A stretch of DNA of 32,847 bases from Paulinella micropora (lineage: Eukaryota > Cercozoa > Imbricatea > Euglyphida). Under the pieces are notes generated by a model. It was not told the origin of the DNA. It did not search any database and was given only the letters and a program-made list of their open reading frames with translations. Made by a program: the position numbers and the translations under genes. How positions within the stretch are numbered: the first letter of the stretch is position 1; every line of letters starts with the position of its first letter. Shown here one piece after another: positions 1-10,140 of the stretch. The stretch spans positions 249,603 to 282,449 of the forward strand of contig BJOX01000157.1 of NCBI GenBank assembly GCA_009731375.1, in the 5' to 3' direction.

Positions 1-8
1 AAGGGAGG

Positions 9-43
<35 letters not shown>

Positions 44-136
44 AGCGAGAGAGAGGGAGAGGGAGCGATAGAGAGAGAGAAAGAGAGAAAGAGAGAGAGA
101 GAGAGATAGAGAGAGATGAGAGAGAGAGAGAGATCA

Positions 137-177
<41 letters not shown>

Positions 178-194
178 TGAGAGAGAGAGAGAAA

Positions 195-227
<33 letters not shown>

Positions 228-270
228 GAGAGAAAGATGGGGTGAGACGAGATTGGATGGGATGAGATGA

Positions 271-305
<35 letters not shown>

Positions 306-312
306 AACTGAA
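1..312. repeat. GA-rich microsatellite
   Basis: The stretch is almost pure (GA)n with occasional GGGA, GAAA and GATGA interruptions. I see no gene. The GATGAGA variants recur at intervals, so the array has grown by duplication of larger blocks as well as by slippage. Confidence 0.95.
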
Positions 313-320
313 TAACTAGG

Positions 321-421
321 TTTCCACCTTAGATAAAGGTATAACTTACTAACTATACTTTTCACGTGGACGTTCCCTGAGCCCGATTGTAAAATTGTTC
401 TCTCAATAAAAGCGAAGAAGA

Positions 422-460
<39 letters not shown>
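321..460 (+). mobile_element. LINE 3' tail, copy 1, with GAA/GA repeat
   Basis: This 105-bp segment runs from TTTCCACCTTAGATAAAGG to an AATAAA signal and then a (GAAGAA)(GA)n tail. It matches 4624-4740 with about ten differences. The AATAAA signal followed by a short tandem tail is what a LINE-type 3' end looks like. Here the tail is fused through its GA repeat straight to the middle of an ORF2 fragment at 463. Confidence 0.7.
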
Positions 461-462
<2 letters not shown>

Positions 463-1615
463 GACATACACCACAACTCAAGCACGCTCATTGACATGAT
501 ACTCACCAACATCAACACCGACATTGAATCAAACATAATCAGCCCATGCATATCTGACCATCACCCAATATACGCAATAATACATACACGAACAAACAAA
601 CCAGACACAGACGTGACACCAAGACTTACAAACAGCAATTACAACAAACACAGAGAATCTATAATAGCAGACCTAAAAACACAGCTAGAATACATAGCAC
701 AAGGCACAGAAAACACAGACACAAACCAAAAATTTCGAGAGCTACAGTCAACAATAACAAAAGTTATAGAACACTATGAGAGGAAGCCCAAACAAAGCAA
801 CAGAAGAAAAAGCTGNNNNNNNNNNAATAACCAAACTAATCAACTACTTCCACTCCAACAACCTCGTACCAAACCCAACCAAAACAACATACACAATCTT
901 CCACAAAACCAAACAGAACGTAACAATAAACATAAATAACTACACACTTGAACAATGTAAACATGCCAAACTACTAGGCATAACACTCCAACACAACCTG
1001 CGATACAATCAACACATAAGCAACATCATACGCAAACTACAGCCAATAATCACTTCTCTCCGATACGCACAACAATTTCTCCACACAACAATCATGAAAC
1101 AACTATACTACACGCACATCTTCCCTCATCTCATTCAACACATCTCCATCTGGGGGACCCATGACAAAAACAAAAAATACATACAACCACTCATAAAAAT
1201 ACATAAAAAAATCATCAGAATAATAGCCAAGACTCATTACCGATCACATACTAAACCGCTCCTCGACCAACTCGAAATCCTTGATATCACTCAACTATAT
1301 AAACTAAGAGTTTGTATAGAAATCCACCCATTCATCCATCCCGCCAAAGAACTCAACAGACCACTACACGACAACACCTTCACCCCAACAAATCATATCC
1401 ATTCATACCATACTCGACACTCAATCAAAAGCAACTTATTCATCGACCACAACACCCCATATCAAACAAAACTGTTCCTGCATCAATGGAACCAACTCCC
1501 ACAAGATATCAAGGACACAACATCACTCAACATCTTCAAAAAGCGGATAAAAGCTCACCTCCTAGAACAACAAAAACATAATAATAATAATGATAATAAT
1601 AACAACAATGACTAC

Positions 1616-1651
<36 letters not shown>

Positions 1652-1669
1652 CATCAAAAAATTAATTAA
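463..1669 (+). pseudogene. LINE ORF2 fragment (endonuclease end and RT C-terminal part)
   Basis: The frame from 463 holds the end of an AP-endonuclease-like domain, with the SDHHP box (from about 553) and the preceding LIDMILTN segment. A 10-N gap at 816-825 replaces an unknown length that should hold the RT core. After the gap a second frame (to 1669) shows the part that follows the RT active site in CR1/Jockey-type LINEs: NYFHSNNLVPNPTKT, then KLLGITLQHNL, then a C-terminal SYHTRHS...WNQLP stretch. The copy is truncated at its 5' end by the GA repeat. It is close to 3930-4265 of the next copy, so both belong to one family. The coding strand is strikingly poor in G. It is non-functional as it stands. 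Confidence 0.85.
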
Positions 1670-1765
1670 TTAATTAATAATTAACTTATATGCATACATA
1701 TATATATTTATATATGCATAAATAAGTTTATATAAAAAAACACACACACACACAACAGCAACCAT
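1570..1765. repeat. LINE 3' end low-complexity run
   Basis: In order there are (AAT/AAC)n, (CA)n, (TTAA)n, an AT-rich imperfect palindrome built on TATGCATA at about 1688-1720, and a second (CA)n. The run separates the first LINE fragment from the start of the second copy and codes for nothing. Confidence 0.8.
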
Positions 1766-1895
1766 CCACCAGCATGGTCTTTGAAGAATCCTCCGCCGGA
1801 CTCCGTCCAACGAATATGGTCTCCCAACCACACCAACAAACCACTCCTTCACTTGCCNNNNNNNNNNCAGAAAATCCAAGGGAAAAGGCAAGGAA

Positions 1896-3087
1896 ATGAC
1901 AAGCCGCCTTTCCACCGACTGGGAAGACGAAGAAAGCGAAGAACAAATCGCCAACGACCCAAAACAAACCCGAGCAAAGACCAACCACGACAATAACGCC
2001 AACCTGCTCAAAACACCAACGAACCAGCGATACACTAGACATAGGCAACAACAACAACGGATACATAACGGATCCGATCGCGAACGTCAACACAACCCAT
2101 GAACCAACCAATAACAACAACAACAACAACAGCAACAACGAAACAACACTCCAACCAACGACGCTCTTCAGTGCCACCTTGCTCGAAAATATCCTCAAAC
2201 CCATGTTCGAACAAGCCCGACAACAACAAGTCGAGGACATGAAACATTTTATAGGAAAACTAGAAACACTAGGCAACCGAACAAAACAACTCGAAGACAA
2301 AGTCAACCAGCAAAGCGAAATTCATGTACAAGCAATGGAGCAGACTCAACAAACATCGCAAAAACACGAGGAAACATTGCAAACTCACCAAACAGAACTC
2401 AACCAGCTCACAGCCAACATAGACTTAATCCGACTAGAGCTGAACGAAACTAAACTTCAGCTTAACGAAATGAAAGAAATGCAAGAGCGCCACGCAAAAG
2501 CATCACCCCCTACTATGTATGGCCCTTGTGCAAACAACACAACCCAATTACTCAAAAATATACATGCTAGCGCTAACCTAAACATCAATACACACAACTA
2601 CCCACCAGAACGAAAACAAGCCACAGAGAATCAAAAACAAAACCAACGAGACCCAACATGTGAGCGTAGCATCTCAGGCATACCATACCAACCCAAAGAA
2701 AACACACTAAACATAATGAAAGCAATGATGAATGCAAAAAACATTCCATACCAAGAGGGAGATATCACGAAATGCTTCAGAGCAAAGAGCACAAAACCTA
2801 TGAGAGAGGAACCCAAACAACCACCAGCTATCATAGTACGTTTTAGCTCAAACAACTTCAAAACGCACTTCAAAAAGCACGACCCACTCCTGCCCCTCAC
2901 CCACGACACAGTAAACTGGACAGACACACATCTTGCAGGCCAAACATTCAAAATATACATCAATGAAAGCATCCCACCAAACACTCTCATGCTTCTGAAA
3001 CAGGCGATCAAGCTCAAGAAGGAACTCGTTAAGGCCACTGGCGAGACCATCTACGTCTGGACAAGAGATGGTGAGGTCATCTTCTAG
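1896..3087 (+). CDS. LINE ORF1 (nucleic-acid-binding chaperone type), degenerate 5' part
   Basis: The best part is the frame up to the TAG at 3087. It encodes an N- and Q-rich segment, then a heptad-like coiled coil at about 2230-2490 (repeated LETL, QLEDKV, LRLEL spacing). A C-terminal globular domain follows, with GIPYQPKENTLNIM, PPAIIVRFSS and, at the end, IYVWTRDGEVIF. This order, coiled coil and then a GIP...vWT-dG domain, is that of ORF1 proteins of CR1/Jockey/I-type LINEs, which coat the element RNA. The frame is open from 1900, but a second frame starting at ATG 1896 (MTSRLSTDWEDEESEEQ) looks more protein-like at the N-terminus, so a frameshift before 2100 is likely. A 10-N gap lies just upstream at 1858-1867. 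Confidence 0.75.
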
Positions 3088-3319
3088 CAGCAGACAAAGG
3101 AACATAGGCTAGTGATTAAGACAGAAGAAGATATAAACATAATCAAAGACTCATATATGCTCAACAAACCAAACCAGCAGCACAACAGCACCTCCATGAG
3201 CACCTAAATGACCCCTCAACAAAACCCCCTGAGCATATCACACACCCAAATCTCCTCCCACAATCCTTCACACCATACCTATCCCTCACCTCTAAAAATA
3301 AAACATATAATAAAAACAT

Positions 3320-4555
3320 AAAAAACAACAATAATAATAAGAATAACAATAAAAACAACAACACACACAACAATACACTCACAATATATCACACCAACAT
3401 CCACTCTCTCAAAACACATCATCAAGACCTAATCACACACCTACAACTCCTACCATTCCAACCAGATATCATCATACTCACAGATAACTACATAACCCAA
3501 CCAACCAGTAACAATGCATTCCCTATCCCTACATACACAGCCAAACATCACATCGACATCTCAATATACTATAAAAGCAACATGCACATTACAATAGACG
3601 ATAAACAAACTATATCGGACTCATGCAAAACTCCACTAACACTAAGAATATATAACAATAAACTTAAAAACAAACCAATACACACAATAATAGGTATGTA
3701 TAGACGCCCACTCATAGACAAACAATTCATGCATGAACTACAAAATAACATAAACAGCATACTACACAAAACGCCTACAACCACAATAACAGTAGTAGGT
3801 TACCTCAACTACAACCTACTAGACAACATACATAAACCACACACAGACTTTCAAAACCTAATAGTACACAACAACCTCTACACAACAATAACAAAAGCAA
3901 CAAGGCACGACATGGTCCACACAACATCCCATACACTCATAGACATGATAATCACTAACATGAATGCAAACATAGAAGCAAACATCATAAGCCCATGCAT
4001 ATCAAACCACCACCCCATATACGCAATAATACACACACATACAAGAAAACCAAACACAGACAACACACCCAGACTGAACAAAAGTATATATAAGAAAAAC
4101 AAAGACACAATCCTAGCAAACCTCAAAACACAGTTAGAATACATCACACAGGACAACACAGAAAGCAGCGACACAAACCAAAAGTTTAGATACATACAAA
4201 CAACAATAACAAAAGTCATAGAACACTTCGAACGAGAACCAAAGCAATGCAATAGAAGAAAAAGCTGGTGCAACCCCATAATAAAGAGACAAATAAGAAA
4301 AAAAAAACACCTACTATACAAAAAATGGATAGATAACCAGACAACAGAAAACAAACAAGCATACAGGACACAGAGATACAAAGTCGACAAAATAATACAC
4401 AAAGCAAAAAAAGACGAAATAATGAAGACGCTAGAAGAAAATAAAAACAACCCAAAGAAACAACACAGAAAACTCAGAGAGTTAGTAACAACAAACCACC
4501 GAGAGCGTCACCAACCACAATACAATACAACAACAAAACATACACAGACCCAATA
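3320..4555 (+). pseudogene. LINE ORF2, endonuclease half only, decayed
   Basis: This frame follows ORF1 by about 230 bp. It shows an AP-endonuclease-like fold: IYHTNIHSLKTHHQDL and ILTDNY at the N-terminus, VVGYLNYNLL where the family has GDFN, LIDMIITN, and SNHHP where the family has SDH. Three catalytic positions are therefore changed (E to D, D to Y, D to N), so it should be inactive. A linker with a basic RRKSW...RKKKHLLYKKW region follows. Near 4500-4530 the reading shifts by one to a frame with TDPIEIANALNDHY, the usual lead-in to the RT. The RT itself is absent: at about 4620 the sequence jumps to the element's 3' tail. Confidence 0.8.
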
Positions 4556-4623
4556 GAAATAGCAAACGCACTCAACGATCATTACATAACAATATGCAAA
4601 AAAACAAGCAACAGCATACTAGA

Positions 4624-4740
4624 TTTCCACCTTTGATAAATGTATAACTTACTAGCTATACTTTTCACGTGGAAGTTCCCTGAGTCCAATTGTAAAAATT
4701 ATTATCTCAATAAAAACGAAGAAGAAGAAGAAGAGAGAGA
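4624..4740 (+). mobile_element. LINE 3' tail, copy 2, with GAA repeat
   Basis: This is a near copy of 321-425, with the same CTTTTCACGTGGA core, AATAAA signal and GAAGAAGAAGAA tail. It is joined to an ORF2 that has lost its RT, so an internal deletion or template jump made this copy. Confidence 0.75.
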
Positions 4741-4983
4741 GAGCGCGTAATAGTAAAGTTCTTTTAAAGGAAAATAATAAAAAGATCAGAGGAAAAATAG
4801 AGACAAGCACAGGAAGCTGACAAAGGAAAGCAAGCAAACAAACAGCCGGGATAGGAAGCTGAAGAAGGAAAAGAAAAAAAAATGAGGAATGACGACGTAC
4901 AAAGTCAAGAAAGAGAAGAAACGAAAAAGAGAGGAAGGAGTAAAGGAAGGTCCAAGGAATTAGGAAGAAAAGGAGGGAAATAG
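4741..4983. other. Purine-rich intergenic DNA
   Basis: Dominated by AAG/GGA/GAAA runs on the plus strand. I see no gene or structured element. Confidence 0.6.
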
Positions 4984-5181
4984 ACAGACAGAACAGAACA
5001 GAAGAATTTTAAATTTCGCAAACATAATTGTGTGCTTGAAATTTTTTATGTTCCTGAGCTACGTGTCAGCCTGGAAAATTCCGACATCAGTACTGACTTC
5101 ACTTATGTTGATTATGACAAATGCTGTGATTTTTGCAAAAAGCGAAAGATTGCAGAGGAAGTTACAGAAGCAGATGGATGA
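4984..5181 (+). other. Coding-like frame with paired cysteines, unknown
   Basis: A frame open from just after a TAG at 4981 to the TGA at 5179-5181 has mixed composition, unlike the purine repeat before it. It contains FYVPELRVSLENSD and YDKCCDFCKKRKIAEEV, a CxxC pair followed by a basic run. There is no ATG at its start, so it would be an internal exon or a relic. I do not recognise the family. It lies 135 bp from the end of the retrotransposon at 5316. Confidence 0.3.
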
Positions 5182-5187
5182 AAAAGC

Positions 5188-5313
5188 ATGTCTGCCAGTG
5201 CAAAATTTTTCCAAGCCGTTGTACATTGTCAAAGGACAAGCAAAGGTTCCGTAAAAGCGGTGTTTTTTGAGAGCCGCAAGAATCTGCTCAGAAAAGTTAG
5301 CGAAGAAAATTAG
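5188..5313 (+). other. Short ORF of 41 codons abutting the retrotransposon
   Basis: The frame runs from ATG 5188 to TAG 5313 and reads MSASAKFFQAVVHCQRTSKG, then a basic tail ending in KVSEEN. It stops 2 bp before the terminal repeat B2. It could be a relic exon of a host gene cut by the insertion, or chance. Nothing in it identifies a family. Confidence 0.25.
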
Positions 5314-5315
5314 GA

Positions 5316-5389
5316 TTTTGCTGCGCAAGCTTGCAAAAACCTCATTTCACAGCACACACAACATGAGCTTCTCCCCTCTCTCCTAGGTC
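5316..5389 (-). repeat. Terminal repeat B2
   Basis: These 74 bp, from TTTTGCTGCGCAAGCTTGC to CTCCTAGGTC, are identical to 5804-5877. They form the outer 3' end of the element in its own orientation. Confidence 0.88.
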
Positions 5390-5416
5390 TTTGTTTTTAA
5401 AAACAGAAGACCTAGG
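5382..5416. other. Near-perfect palindrome overlapping B2
   Basis: CCTAGGTCTT followed by TGTTTTT is mirrored by AAAAACAGAAGACCTAGG, giving about 17 paired bases, one bulge and no loop. It starts in the last bases of B2 and opens the 203-bp spacer (5390-5592) that separates B2 from A2. The rest of the spacer holds a GGGTGGGTGGGTGG run and no gene. Confidence 0.8.
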
Positions 5417-5592
5417 TGGTGCATGTCGTTATATTTATGATGATGTGCATGAATATGCTTGAAGAAGTTGGTATGCATGAGGCGTGATTATGCTACAATG
5501 ATGTAATGTGTGTGTGTTTTGCTTTCCACCCTTTTCTCACCACCACCACCCAAGCGAAAAGACATATAAAAGATGGGTGGGTGGGTGGAATT

Positions 5593-5803
5593 ATTCAAAA
5601 AACAACCGTAAAATTTACTCCAAGCACTTTTGTGCTAGATCGAAAAATCAAATCTGAGGGTGAAGGGGTTGTCTTTGTAATGTTTAAAATTTTGGAGCGG
5701 GACAATAGATAGTTCCCGCTTAATTTATTACCGTAATTAACACTGCAGCGTTCACTTTTCAGTCTCCCTTACGGCCCACCCACTGATATTTGTGAAATGA
5801 CGC
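5593..5803 (-). repeat. Internal repeat A2
   Basis: About 211 bp, near-identical to 11414-11621. Differences include CCGTAAAATTTACTCC against CAGTAAAATTTGCTCT, and a changed small hairpin at GCGGGACAATAGATAG. It abuts B1. Confidence 0.88.
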
Positions 5804-5877
5804 TTTTGCTGCGCAAGCTTGCAAAAACCTCATTTCACAGCACACACAACATGAGCTTCTCCCCTCTCTCCTAGGTC
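5804..5877 (-). repeat. Internal repeat B1
   Basis: These 74 bp are identical to B2. B1 directly follows A2 (plus-strand order), as expected for the circular-junction copy of a split-direct-repeat element. Confidence 0.88.
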
Positions 5878-7063
5878 CAGTAAATACATCTGACTGCAAA
5901 TGCCAAATTTTTCCGACCTTCCCAGTCTGATTGCCTTATTTTTGCCGAATCATACCACAATCATTTACCAAAAAGAAGTACTTTACAGCATATAGGCGAT
6001 CTCAACGTAACTGCTGTTTTGCAAACGTAACGGCGGTCTGCTGACTTAAGATTTTTGGTGCATCTTGCATAACTTTGCTTTATGGGAGTGTTTATGTGGT
6101 CGAACGACTGCTTCACCAGCATCGCTGTTCTTTCCAGTGCGACCTTGTTACCACAGTCAGTGCATGTGTGTTGTAGGTCGACATAGCGGAGGGGGGGGCT
6201 GTCCTCTTTCGCAGAGCCACCAGATCCGTACCTACCTCCACCTCCACAACAATTGTGTGTCTCCGTCTCTGTGGTATCGCTGTCTGCTATGAGCCTATAT
6301 TCTGTGTTTCGTCTCTTTTTCCTTTTGTGTCTGTTTGCAAGTGTGCATGTCTACGTGAGTGTAGCTATCTAATTTCCTTCTTCTGGTTGGGTTTGTATCC
6401 TTCTTGATGTCAAAATACACAGATTTGTGTGCCGTTGTCGTGTGATTGATAATAACTCCGATGTCAAGTCGCTGGAAGTCGATTACATGTATCATAGTGT
6501 CCTTACCATCGTAAGTTGTTGTAGTAAGAATAATAATTAATAGTATGTAGTTGTCGTTTTATGTTGTAATGTTTAGCGTTTTCTTGCAAACAATTGCATG
6601 TTTTTTCAAAATGCTGTCAGCACCTACGTTTTTGGTGTTGATTCTCTTATGATATGGATGTAAGGACATACTGATAGTGTCGAACCGACGCAGCACCCGT
6701 TTTTCTATGATCGACCCATGTGCCTGTCTCTGTTATGTTTGTAAAATGTATTTAACTANNNNNNNNNNACGTATTTAACTATTAAGTAGGGGACTGTATA
6801 TGACTTTCTTTTGCAATGGTTGACACTTTGCACACAATACTACTCTATCAGTTACAGTAGCAAGTGGTAGTGCTTATACAATAGTATCTATATGCAGTGT
6901 TACAGTTTTACATCATATCGTCCCAACACGATTTTGGATTTAAATCCGCAAGCTGTATGTCAATCTAGTGTGTTTCCAAATCAATATTTACTAAAAAAAA
7001 TATTTATGCTCTTCCAATGCAGACAATACTGTGCGCCATCATTAACTGACACGTGATAGTCAT
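5878..7063 (-). other. Retrotransposon 3' non-coding region
   Basis: About 1.2 kb between B1 and the recombinase gene with no convincing frame on either strand. It holds a run of eight Gs near 6192 and the gap 6759-6768. The bases GTATTTAACTA occur on both sides of that gap, which suggests overlapping contig ends and not missing sequence. Confidence 0.6.
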
Positions 7064-7092
7064 AAAAAAACCCTCTTTCGCGTAAGAGAGGG
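7064..7092 (-). terminator. Hairpin plus T7 just after the YR stop codon
   Basis: On the minus strand, CCCTCTCTTACGCGAAAGAGGG forms a stem of about 8 bp with one bulge and is followed at once by TTTTTTT. It begins about 5 nt after the YR stop. It looks like a stem-loop RNA 3'-end signal. In a eukaryotic pol II element its role is unknown, so the terminator label describes shape only. Confidence 0.45.
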
Positions 7093-7097
7093 TCGAT

Positions 7098-8134
7098 TTA
7101 GTTGATTACGTTGCCGGTCTGTAAGACGCGTGTGATTGTTAGCTTGCTTTCCAAGCTTATGTCACGCAGGTATTTGTACACGCACGAACTTTTGTCTGAC
7201 CACAGTCCTTGCATTCTTATTGAGTAGATTCTCATTCCCAAACAAGCCGCTTCAGTCGCAGACCCGATTCTATTTGAATGGGATGCGTATATCGCTGGAT
7301 CCAATCCAATTGCAGCAACTTTCTTTTTCAAGAGACTTGATGGGGTGCCAGCACTCAGATGTCCCAATGCGTTGCCAGATAGCTTGAAGAAAAGAGGAGA
7401 GCTGTCGGTGAATGAATCCTTGAACGTGTCCTTTATGTATTTGAGGTATGCTCTGACCCACATGACAGCGCAGAATGATTGGTTCCCTTGGCCGATAAAG
7501 ACAAGCTTCTCNNNNNNNNNNTCCTTCCGCGTTTTTCAATTTCTCAAACCTGAGTACCATATACTCTCACAGGCTGTTCCCGATTGGTATGGTGGAACAT
7601 GATGTCCGATACCTTCAATGCTACAATCTTACTGACGCGCGCCATTGAGATCCACTGCAGTAATATTAACGTAGCATCTCTGCAGTCCCTCCATGTCACC
7701 AATGGTAATTGTAGTATCTTGAGCAGGTCGTCCCTCAATAAGGTGTATTTCCCCTCTCTCCCCGGTACAGCTACTGCTACCGCTCTCTGTTTGGCCAATT
7801 GCACTAGCAGACTCTCGGTCGGGTCGTTACTAGTGTGCAGTGCGTATTGGGATTTAATTGCAGCCAGGTGGCCAGTGATTGTTGACTGTGCATACCCACT
7901 CTCCGACATATATTTCAAATAGTGGGCAATCGTTTTGTCTGAGGCAGGAAAGAAGATACGCCCGTGCTGCACGCACCACTTGAGGAATTGCCGGAGGGAA
8001 GCTTTGTATGTTTCCATTGTGGTGTCTCTCCGGCCCGCTTGGCTTGCCCAGATCGCTATCTCGTCGTCATCTAGTATTGCTGTCCCTGCAGGGCGTAAAA
8101 TTATTTTAATGAGTAAAATCAAACAGCACTGCAA
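7098..8134 (-). CDS. Tyrosine recombinase (YR) of the DIRS-order element, frame broken
   Basis: In YR retrotransposons this enzyme integrates the circular DNA intermediate. The N-terminal half (8134 down to about 7560) has the core-binding fold (TYKASLRQFLKWC...HYLKYMSESGYAQSTITGHL) and the Arg box ARVSKIVALKVSDI. The C-terminal half (ends 7098) has the HxxR box SHSNRIGSATEAA and the Tyr box GLWSDKSSCVYKYLR. The R, H-R and Y residues are all kept. Between the halves the frame meets a TGA at 7544-7546 and a 10-N gap at 7512-7521, so either a one-base shift or gap error splits it. The frame overlaps the RT-RNase H frame by 29 bp in a different register and has no ATG at its start. It may therefore be made by frameshifting or re-initiation. 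Confidence 0.85.
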
Positions 8135-9716
8135 GCATGTGCCATGATGGTCTGTGCACGTGATATGGGTGTTTGTGCCACGTCGGAGCTAGAGTGTATG
8201 ATGCGGGTGGCAGACTAAATGAATCTCTTGCATGTTCTAGAATCTGTGGCCACCAAGGTCTGGCTGGCCAATGCGGAAGAACAAATGCAACCCTTTTGCG
8301 TGATTTCATGGCAAGAAGGACTGACTGCCCTATTTGTCCGAAATTTGGTGCCCAAACATCGCGGCCCTCTAGGCGCCAACGTATGATAAGCATTCCCATG
8401 ACATCTGGATGGACAGTCAGGTTTGTCAAGCCTGCGGTCAGCGCCTTGGAGTTTCTGTCTGCCCTCGTGTTGTTAGCTCTCTCGACCCAGCCCCAAAGTT
8501 TGTTTCGTATGTTGAGCTGTCCTGTATATACGTCGTCCACCATCTTGCAGAGACGTGTGAGGTGTGGTCGCTTGGACCCACCTTTTTGCAGGTCTATGAC
8601 TGCGTTAGCTGAGTCGAACACAGTGAGGACTGTATTACGATTCTGAAGGATGGATCTGAAATGGAGAGGTATCACAGTCGCAGCCCAGAACTCTCGTTCC
8701 GTCGATGAATTACCGATCAATTCAGATGGTAGGGGGATTGTTACGTCTTCTTCAAGCACATAACCCCCAACCGCGAACTCGCCTGCATCCACCCTCAACT
8801 CGACGTCCTGTCGAGGTTGAAATATTGCACGTCTGCATTTGGCCGGATCCCTCAGGATGTGAAGCCAGTACTGCAGTTCTTGGCTTAGTTCTGACCCGCT
8901 CTGTGTAGTGACGCTTCTCCTATCGATTCTGTTGGCTGCGTTGACAGTCACCATCATTTCTCGAGTCATCAGCTGTGCGTTGGAGAGCGCCAGCTTGAGA
9001 CTGATCAACGAAGATGCAGTTGAGTGCAGTTGCTGGACCGAAGCCCCTTGTGCGGAATGCACGTCCGCCAGGAGCTGGAGGATAGACTTGAGTAGTCTTT
9101 CCCTCTTGTCGTTCGGCACTCCCATCCACAAGTCCTTGCTGTTGATGACGTATCCCAAGTATTGTACCTCGTCCAAGGGTTCCCACTGCGTCTTCTCGGA
9201 AGTGGGAAGACCAAGGTAGGCAAACAGCGTCTTGATGAACGTAGGTATGCCATCGTTGGTGCGTAGGAATTTGACAGCGAATAGGAAGTCGTCTGCATAT
9301 TGCATGGATTGCAAGTTCAAGGTCCTTATCAGCTTCACGACGACCCTCATGATCTTCCCAAACCAAAACGGCACAGAACAGAAACCATATAGTAGCGTCT
9401 TGTTCTGATAGGTTTTGCTCCTGTGTCTGAAGGCAGAGTATGGTGTACTTTTCCTAGCAAGCGGAATGGAATAAAACGCGCGTTGCAGATCCACCACGAA
9501 CATCTTTGTGCCACTGTCTCCGTCGAGTACCATCTGAATGTCCTTTTCCAGCGTCTCCATTGTGAAAGGAGCCTTGGCTTGGAAGGAATTACTGAACCGT
9601 TTGTCAGTGCACAGCTTCGTCTTCTTGACTCCCGCTGGGTCAGTCAGCACTTGGAGAGGCTCGATCATGATGCATTCCTCCCTCTTCACTTCTACCACGT
9701 CTCCACTGGTAAGCAT
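8106..9716 (-). CDS. Reverse transcriptase-RNase H of the DIRS-order element
   Basis: This intact frame of 536 codons would copy the element RNA into DNA. The RT has KMFVVDLQRAFYSIPL (catalytic Asp 76), LLYGFCSVPFWFG, the YADD box at 140-143 and QYLGYVIN at 185-192. The RNase H has RVDAGEFAVGGYVL (D310), SSTEREFWAA (E342), TVFDSANAVIDL (D368) and WVERANNTRADRNSK (D420), the family's WvpR..N..AD motif. The last 80 residues carry the VLPHWPARPWWP segment typical of DIRS/Ngaro RT tails. The start is the first ATG after an in-frame TGA. Gag ends 424 bp upstream. Confidence 0.93.
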   Translation of the reverse strand: MLTSGDVVEVKREECIMIEPLQVLTDPAGVKKTKLCTDKRFSNSFQAKAPFTMETLEKDIQMVLDGDSGTKMFVVDLQRAFYSIPLARKSTPYSAFRHRSKTYQNKTLLYGFCSVPFWFGKIMRVVVKLIRTLNLQSMQYADDFLFAVKFLRTNDGIPTFIKTLFAYLGLPTSEKTQWEPLDEVQYLGYVINSKDLWMGVPNDKRERLLKSILQLLADVHSAQGASVQQLHSTASSLISLKLALSNAQLMTREMMVTVNAANRIDRRSVTTQSGSELSQELQYWLHILRDPAKCRRAIFQPRQDVELRVDAGEFAVGGYVLEEDVTIPLPSELIGNSSTEREFWAATVIPLHFRSILQNRNTVLTVFDSANAVIDLQKGGSKRPHLTRLCKMVDDVYTGQLNIRNKLWGWVERANNTRADRNSKALTAGLTNLTVHPDVMGMLIIRWRLEGRDVWAPNFGQIGQSVLLAMKSRKRVAFVLPHWPARPWWPQILEHARDSFSLPPASYTLAPTWHKHPYHVHRPSWHMLAVLFDFTH

Positions 9717-10140
9717 GTCTTGTGAGGGAGGAAGTCAGAAATCTTTCCTTGCAAGAGGACCCGTTGCTGTCTATCATAACACAGCAAGATCGCGAATCAG
9801 TACCATTAATAAATCACGCGATGAAGTATAAAAATAGAATCGTTTGCCGGACGCAATAGTATTAATTCCATCGGGGCGTGATGCAGTGTGACAAGTACCA
9901 TCTTTAAGGGGATCTAGTAAAATGCCGGGGCGTGTTGCCGAACCAAATTTGAGAAAGAAAAATAATAATAATAATAATAAAATAAACAAATGAAATAAAT
10001 AAAATCTATTTAATGACATAACAAAACGAGCCTAAGTCAGTGACAGCGTGATGCGAGTCATGCGCGTGTTGCGCTGTGTAGTGCCTGTCATGCGCGTGAA
10101 GCATCGTCTGACAATGTTACTTTCGATTGGCTGTAACAGC
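9717..10140 (-). other. Spacer between gag and RT
   Basis: It contains an (AAT)n run at about 9961-9985 and AT-rich sequence around 9986-10020. An open minus-strand stretch (9774-10019) is mostly poly-Leu/Phe from the repeat and is not convincing as a protease. Confidence 0.55.

Noticed and set aside
5030-5328. ORFs in two other frames over 5030-5328
   Set aside because: They conflict with the more protein-like frames at 4984-5181 and 5188-5313, and one crosses the transposon edge.
8173-9831. Plus-strand frames opposite the RT-RNase H gene, and plus-strand frames opposite gag at 10048-11347
   Set aside because: These are shadows of the minus-strand genes; they show no motifs.
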